A DNA stretch of 17,168 nt from an uncultured Phycisphaerales bacterium (GTDB taxonomy: Bacteria > Planctomycetota > Phycisphaerae > Sedimentisphaerales > Anaerobacaceae). Below the pieces are notes generated by a model. The model was not told the DNA's origin and did no database searches. It worked only from the letters and a program-made list of their open reading frames with translations. Of this stretch, positions 14,334 to 17,168 are shown piece by piece; the stretch's first letter is position 1, and the number at the start of each line of letters is the position of its first letter. The stretch lies in contig CALEZT010000245.1 in the NCBI GenBank assembly GCA_937927975.1, positions 1 to 17,168 on the forward strand, given 5' to 3'. The position numbers and the translations under genes are program-made.

Positions 14334-16476
14334 AACCGGGCCCAGGACGGGATCTCTCTTGCACGACTTGTCGCTCAAGCACAAGCTGGTCGCGATCGTC
14401 ATGCTCACGTGCGTTCCGGCGCTGTTCCTGACGGGCGGGGTGTTCGCCGCCTGGGAATGGACGACGCTTCGCCGCGGCGTGGTCCGCGACCTGACGACGC
14501 ACGCGAGCATGCTGGCGGACAACTGCAAGGCCGCGGTCACGTTCGGGGACACCTCCGACGCCAACGAGGTCCTTCGGAGCGTCTCGTCCCTCCCCTCCAT
14601 CGAGGTCGCCTGCGTGTACACGACGGACGGGCATCGGTTCGCGGTCTACAGGAGACAGGACGCTCGCGCCTCGATCCCTGCGGCGGTCGAACTGAAGGAG
14701 CATCCCGTCTTCACCCAGGGATTCGTCACGCTGACGCATCCGATCCTTCTGAGCAAGGAGCGGATCGGAACCGTCTGTCTGCGGGCCAACCTCGACTTCA
14801 TGCACGCCAGGCTTCGCCACAGCACCAGCATCATTCTGGGCGTCTTGTCCCTGTCGTGCCTGGTGGCCTATCTGGTCTCGTCCCGGCTCCAGCGGATCAT
14901 TTCGCGCCCCATCCTCCATTTGGCGGGCGTGGCGCGCCAGGTCTCGGAGAAGCGACAGTACACCGCGCGCGCCGAGCAGCACGGCAACGACGAGGTCGGC
15001 CGGTTGATCGAGGCCTTCAACGAAATGCTCGAACAGATCCAGCAGCGGGACGCCGCGCTGGTCGACGCCAACGAGCAGTTGGAGGCCCGTGTCCAGGAGC
15101 GAACCGCCGAGTTGACCTCCGCCAACCGCAACCTCATGCGAGAGGTCACCTTCCGCAAGCACACCGAGCAGGGGCTCATGGAAAGGACCGAGCGTATCGT
15201 CAACCACCAGAGAACGCTGCTGCGGCTGACCAAAGACGTCAAACGCGACCTGCCGTCGATCACGAAGATGACGGTCGAAGAGGCTGCCAAAACCCTGCAG
15301 GTCGAGCGGGTCAGCATCTGGTTCCTGCACGAGCAGTACTCCGAGATGATGTGCGAGCAGTTGTACAGTCTCCGGATGGGCCCCCAGGAGAGCGGGCAGC
15401 GGATTCGGGCCGCCGACTATCCGGCGTACTTCGATGCGATCGAGAACAGCCGTATCCTCGCTGCGAACAACGCGAGGGACGACCTGCGAACCCGCGGTCT
15501 CACCGAGAACTACTTTGTGCCACTGGGGATCGTTTCCCTGATGGATGCTCCGATCCGCCTGCACGCCAAACTGCTGGGCGTCGTATCGTTCGAGCATGTC
15601 GGTTCCGTACGGGAGTGGTCGCTGGAGGAGCAGGACTTCGCCGCTTCGCTGGCCGACATGATCGCCCTGCAGGTGGAGTCCAACGAGCGAAAGAAGCTCG
15701 AACGCGCCCTGGCCAAGGCCAACGAACACCTGGCCGAGACGGTGCGGGACCTGCGCCGCTCGAACAAGGAGCTGCAGGATTTCGCCTACGTCGCGGCCCA
15801 CGACCTCAAGGCGCCCCTTCGGGGCATCGGCACTCTCACCGACTGGATCGCCTCGGACTACGCCGACAAGTTCGACGAGCAAGGCCGCCAGCAGTTGGGC
15901 ATGCTCAAGGGCCGCGTCGCCCGGTTGTCCGAGTTGATCGACAGCATTCTGCACTACTCGGAGATCGGCAGGGTGTCCCTCCGCACCGAGCGGGTGAACT
16001 TCAACCACCTGGTGCGGGACGTGATCGCGATGCTGGATCCGCCCAAGCGCGTCGAGATCGTGATCGAAGGTTCGCTGCCGGTCGTCGTCTGCGAGAAGAC
16101 CCGCCTGGGCCAGGTCTTCCGCAATCTGATCGACAACGCGGTCAAGTACGCGGACAAACCTGGGACGCGCATCGAGATCGGCTGCCGGGAACAGGGGGAG
16201 TTCTGGCAGTTTTCCGTGTCCGACAACGGGCCGGGGATCGAGGAGAAGTATTTCGACAAGATATTCCAGATATTCCAGACGCTGGCGCCCCGCGATGAGC
16301 GGGAGAGCATGGGCATCGGCCTGGCGATCGTCAAGAAGATCGTCGATCTGTGCGGCGGCAGCGTCTGGGTGGAATCGAAGCTGGGCGAGGGAACCACGTT
16401 CTTCTTCACGCTGCCCAAGAGTCAGGTGGCGCAGGAGCGGGAACCCGTCTTGGCCGACCGCATGAGTCTGAACTGA
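14314..16476 (+). CDS. CHASE8-HAMP-GAF sensor histidine kinase
   Basis: A 720-aa inner-membrane histidine kinase. TM1 is about 24-48 and TM2 about 171-190. The periplasmic part between them matches CHASE8 (HASMLADNCKAAVTFGD, 63-79; VYTTDGHRFAVYRR, 101-114), the same sensor type as YfiN. HAMP follows (about 191-245), then a coiled coil (235-300), a GAF domain (about 305-455), a HisKA domain with phospho-acceptor His496 in AAHDLKAPLRGI, and a HATPase_c domain with N-box NLIDNA (Asn608), DNGPG (Asp637) and GIGLAIVKKI. All kinase residues look intact. GTG 14314 is preceded by AGGAG at 7-8 nt and overlaps the YfiR-family gene by 20 nt, suggesting coupled translation. No receiver domain is attached, so a separate response regulator is expected. 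Confidence 0.93.
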   Translation: MEAATRKTGPRTGSLLHDLSLKHKLVAIVMLTCVPALFLTGGVFAAWEWTTLRRGVVRDLTTHASMLADNCKAAVTFGDTSDANEVLRSVSSLPSIEVACVYTTDGHRFAVYRRQDARASIPAAVELKEHPVFTQGFVTLTHPILLSKERIGTVCLRANLDFMHARLRHSTSIILGVLSLSCLVAYLVSSRLQRIISRPILHLAGVARQVSEKRQYTARAEQHGNDEVGRLIEAFNEMLEQIQQRDAALVDANEQLEARVQERTAELTSANRNLMREVTFRKHTEQGLMERTERIVNHQRTLLRLTKDVKRDLPSITKMTVEEAAKTLQVERVSIWFLHEQYSEMMCEQLYSLRMGPQESGQRIRAADYPAYFDAIENSRILAANNARDDLRTRGLTENYFVPLGIVSLMDAPIRLHAKLLGVVSFEHVGSVREWSLEEQDFAASLADMIALQVESNERKKLERALAKANEHLAETVRDLRRSNKELQDFAYVAAHDLKAPLRGIGTLTDWIASDYADKFDEQGRQQLGMLKGRVARLSELIDSILHYSEIGRVSLRTERVNFNHLVRDVIAMLDPPKRVEIVIEGSLPVVVCEKTRLGQVFRNLIDNAVKYADKPGTRIEIGCREQGEFWQFSVSDNGPGIEEKYFDKIFQIFQTLAPRDERESMGIGLAIVKKIVDLCGGSVWVESKLGEGTTFFFTLPKSQVAQEREPVLADRMSLN

Positions 16477-16494
16477 CAAGAAAGGGTGACTACG

Positions 16495-17168
16495 ATGTCC
16501 GACAGAACCGTCGCCATTCAGATCTGTCCTTGCGAAGAAGGATCTTCGGAGTCTATGCACGAATCGCTTTCGTTGCTGGAGACCACCCTGGAGTCCATGG
16601 CCGACGGACTGCTGGTCGTCGACGGCTACGGTCGAATCAAGAAGTACAACCAGCAGTTCCAGGCCCTATGGCGACTGCCCGACGACGTCCTGTCCAATTG
16701 CGACGACGACGAGGCGCTGGCTTTCGCGATGACTCAGTTGCGTGATCCGAAGGCCTTCATCGCGTCCGTTCGAGACCTGTATGGGCATCGCGAGGCGGAA
16801 GGCCACGGCCTGATCGAATTTGGCGACGGGCGGATCGTGGAATACGACTCCAAACCCCATCGCATGGGCGACCGCATCGTCGGTCGGGTGTGGAACTTCC
16901 GCGACGTCACCGTCAAGCACACGGCCGAACGAAAGCAGGCCGAACTGCTGCGCCGGGTGGCCGAGATCAACGAAGAACTGACCCACTTCGCCTACATCGT
17001 CTCCCACGACCTCAAGGCGCCGCTTCGGGGGATCAAGCTCGTTTCCGAATGGCTGTGCGCCGACTACGGCGACAAGCTCGGCGACGAGGGCAAGGAACAA
17101 CTCAACCTGCTCCAGAGCCGCGTCGCCCGGATGCACAACCTCATCGACGGCGTCCTGCAGTATTCCCG
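16495..17168 (+). CDS. PAS-HisKA histidine kinase, cut by window edge
   Basis: A reading frame open to the right edge (224 codons seen). Start is ATG 16495 with GGTGA 5 nt upstream, 18 nt after the preceding kinase stops. There is no signal peptide or membrane segment, so this part is cytoplasmic. Residues about 25-140 are a PAS domain (TTLESMADGLLVVDGYGRI, then VWNFRDVT). HisKA follows with phospho-acceptor His171 in IVSHDLKAPLRGI. The HisKA region is about half identical by eye to that of the upstream kinase, so the two domains are paralogous. ATPase and any receiver domain would lie past the edge. It could be a partner kinase, part of a hybrid, or a heterodimerising modulator of the CHASE8 kinase. 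Confidence 0.85.
   Translation, partial: MSDRTVAIQICPCEEGSSESMHESLSLLETTLESMADGLLVVDGYGRIKKYNQQFQALWRLPDDVLSNCDDDEALAFAMTQLRDPKAFIASVRDLYGHREAEGHGLIEFGDGRIVEYDSKPHRMGDRIVGRVWNFRDVTVKHTAERKQAELLRRVAEINEELTHFAYIVSHDLKAPLRGIKLVSEWLCADYGDKLGDEGKEQLNLLQSRVARMHNLIDGVLQYS

Noticed and set aside
14197..16560. 787-aa minus-strand open frame
   Set aside because: It mirrors the CHASE8 kinase, whose motifs are all intact on the plus strand. Low-complexity Gln/Asp/His/Arg content is typical of an antisense shadow.

Overview
The window is GC-rich bacterial DNA from a diderm (Gram-negative-type) organism. Two TonB-dependent outer-membrane receptors, an RseP-type membrane protease and an MEP-pathway enzyme all point that way. 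The long intergenic stretches full of hairpins and of 'accacgaat…' and 'gaaattcgaagcacgaaatccgaaa'-type filler, together with a LamG-like protein, remind me of Planctomycetota (Phycisphaerae-like). This lineage call is an inference from style, not a search result.

Layout. Positions 1-796 hold no convincing gene but are rich in inverted and tandem repeats, including two exact abutting 25-bp copies at 737-786. Next, on the minus strand, is a 402-aa membrane-anchored protein with Gly-Asp-Tyr turns and a LamG-like C-terminus (797-2005). About 1.1 kb of mostly non-coding sequence follows (2006-3154), with a 26-bp near-palindrome, an AT-rich dispersed-type repeat and a ~242-bp element bounded by inverted repeats and packed with triloop hairpins. 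A possible 73-aa small gene on the plus strand (3155-3376) ends just before a good intrinsic terminator.

From 8594 down to 3546 on the minus strand runs a housekeeping-type cluster: a sigma70-like promoter, a 27-codon leader ORF, dxr, rseP with four PDZ-like units instead of two, and a serine hydroxymethyltransferase-family enzyme with altered active-site residues. An 18-bp near-perfect inverted repeat lies between dxr and rseP.

From 8935 rightward on the plus strand lies an envelope-sensing locus: a TonB-dependent receptor, a 379-bp gap, a second TonB-dependent receptor, a YfiR-family (DUF4154) periplasmic protein, a CHASE8-HAMP-GAF histidine kinase and a soluble PAS histidine kinase cut by the window edge. 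The last four genes are tightly packed (1-nt gap, 20-nt overlap, 18-nt gap).

The best candidate for an under-described system is this receptor-YfiR-CHASE8 kinase locus. In the known YfiBNR system, YfiR represses a CHASE8-HAMP-GGDEF diguanylate cyclase. Here the CHASE8-HAMP module drives a histidine kinase, and TonB-dependent receptors take the outer-membrane position. This suggests a nutrient- or envelope-sensing relay that ends in phosphotransfer rather than direct c-di-GMP synthesis. No response regulator is visible before the edge.
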